A DNA stretch of 6,288 nt, from contig JBIIUJ010000139.1 in the NCBI GenBank assembly GCA_044340025.1, positions 1 through 6,288 of the forward strand, given 5' to 3'. Under the pieces are notes generated by a model. The model saw nothing but the letters and a program-made list of their open reading frames with translations, was not told where the DNA came from and did not search any database. This document shows, piece after piece, positions 6,007 through 6,288 of this stretch. Within the stretch, counting starts at the first letter, position 1. Each line of letters starts with the position of its first letter. The DNA comes from JBIIUJ01 sp044340025 (lineage in GTDB: Bacteria; Pseudomonadota; Alphaproteobacteria; Caulobacterales; Aquidulcibacteraceae). The position numbers were made by a program, and so were the translations under genes.

Positions 6007-6256
6007 GGCGCCCTCCTGATCTTGGTGGCTCGAAGGGTCACACGCGAGCGGCTGACAAAACCGTCGCATATCCTGAAGCAGAGTGCATGAAACCTTGGTA
6101 AGGAGGGGCGTGGAGCACTGCAGGCGCCATAAGACCGCCTGCGCGTGTGGGGCCTTGGTCGCGAAGGCAGACGGCGGCGCCCACACCGGCTTGTTCGCAC
6201 GCAGGATGCATTCTACGGGCTTTTCCGGAAACGCAGATCACAGAGAAGGCGCGCCA
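6007..6256. other. Intergenic region upstream of the EF-hand/sigma operon
   Basis: About 250 bases without a supported gene, lower in GC than its surroundings (for example 6049-6110). It holds the strong AGGAGG ribosome site of the EF-hand gene (minus strand, 6012-6017) and must contain that operon's promoter. I looked on the minus strand for an autoregulated ECF pair (an AAC-type -35 with a CGTC-type -10) and for a housekeeping pair and saw no convincing match. A hairpin lies at 6120-6142. If the partial frame at 6257 is real, this is a divergent promoter region. Confidence 0.5.
6120..6142. other. 7-bp inverted repeat GCAGGCG / CGCCTGC
   Basis: A perfect 7-bp dyad with a 9-base loop (ccataagac) lies about 115 bases upstream of the EF-hand start. 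No T-run follows on either strand. It could be an operator or part of a leader, but chance is possible in DNA of this composition. Confidence 0.3.
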
Positions 6257-6288
6257 ATGGCGACAGGGACCGACGGGGTCGGCAAATT
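6257..6288 (+). CDS. Possible start of a gene running off the window
   Basis: An ATG at 6257, 8 bases after AGAAGG, opens a frame reading MATGTDGVGK to the window edge without a stop. The frame is also open upstream to an ATG at 6206. Ten residues are too few to name a family. It is reported as a possible divergent partner of the EF-hand/sigma operon, resting only on the ribosome site and the open frame. Confidence 0.3.
   Translation, partial: MATGTDGVGK

Noticed and set aside
6007..6186. Longer EF-hand protein start at 6186
   Set aside because: A textbook signal peptide begins at the ATG at 6006 with AGGAGG 5 bases upstream; the 60 extra residues would mask it.

Overview
This is a high-GC window with the character of an alphaproteobacterium, most likely of the Caulobacterales / Maricaulales / Hyphomonadaceae type. 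The reasons are strong GC bias at third codon positions, Ala/Arg/Pro-rich proteins, an E3 dihydrolipoyl dehydrogenase of the alphaproteobacterial 2-oxoglutarate dehydrogenase style, an ammonium transporter with a signal peptide and an Ala/Pro-rich leader, and a short double-hairpin repeat at the left edge of the kind scattered between genes in this group. The lineage is inferred from style, not from a marker gene.

Left third (1-2610). A double-hairpin repeat (5-42) precedes lpdA (69-1472, +), a complete E3 subunit of 2-oxo acid dehydrogenase complexes. Seven bases beyond its stop, and pointing at it, ends a Gfo/Idh/MocA-family NAD(P)-dependent oxidoreductase (1480-2436, -). Upstream of that, on the same strand, is a 48-codon reading frame (2462-2608) whose product is a membrane/signal segment ending in a c-type heme motif CxxCH-H directly before the stop. 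It looks like the beheaded start of a cytochrome c or a heme-tagged microprotein.

Middle (2609-4511). A 239-base divergent region with a 10-bp GC hairpin leads into a monocistronic ammonium transporter gene (2848-4428, +). Its gating and twin-His residues are intact. A strong intrinsic terminator follows at 4456-4490. No PII gene (glnK) is adjacent on either side.

Right third (4512-6288). The most interesting unit is a tightly coupled three-gene operon on the minus strand: an exported protein with six EF-hand loops (5350-6006), an ECF sigma factor (4781-5353) and a 90-residue single-pass membrane protein (4512-4784). Both junctions are 4-base stop/start overlaps. The sigma factor has no ATG, GTG or TTG that would give a whole sigma2 domain. 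A CTG inside the overlap CTGA, 8 bases after a perfect AGGAG, restores a full 190-residue sigma factor. The layout of exported metal-binding protein, ECF sigma and very small membrane anti-sigma candidate parallels the CnrX/CnrH/CnrY metal-sensing logic, with EF-hands in place of a heavy-metal sensor. This suggests a calcium (or other divalent cation) responsive envelope regulon. A divergent gene may begin at 6257 and run off the window.
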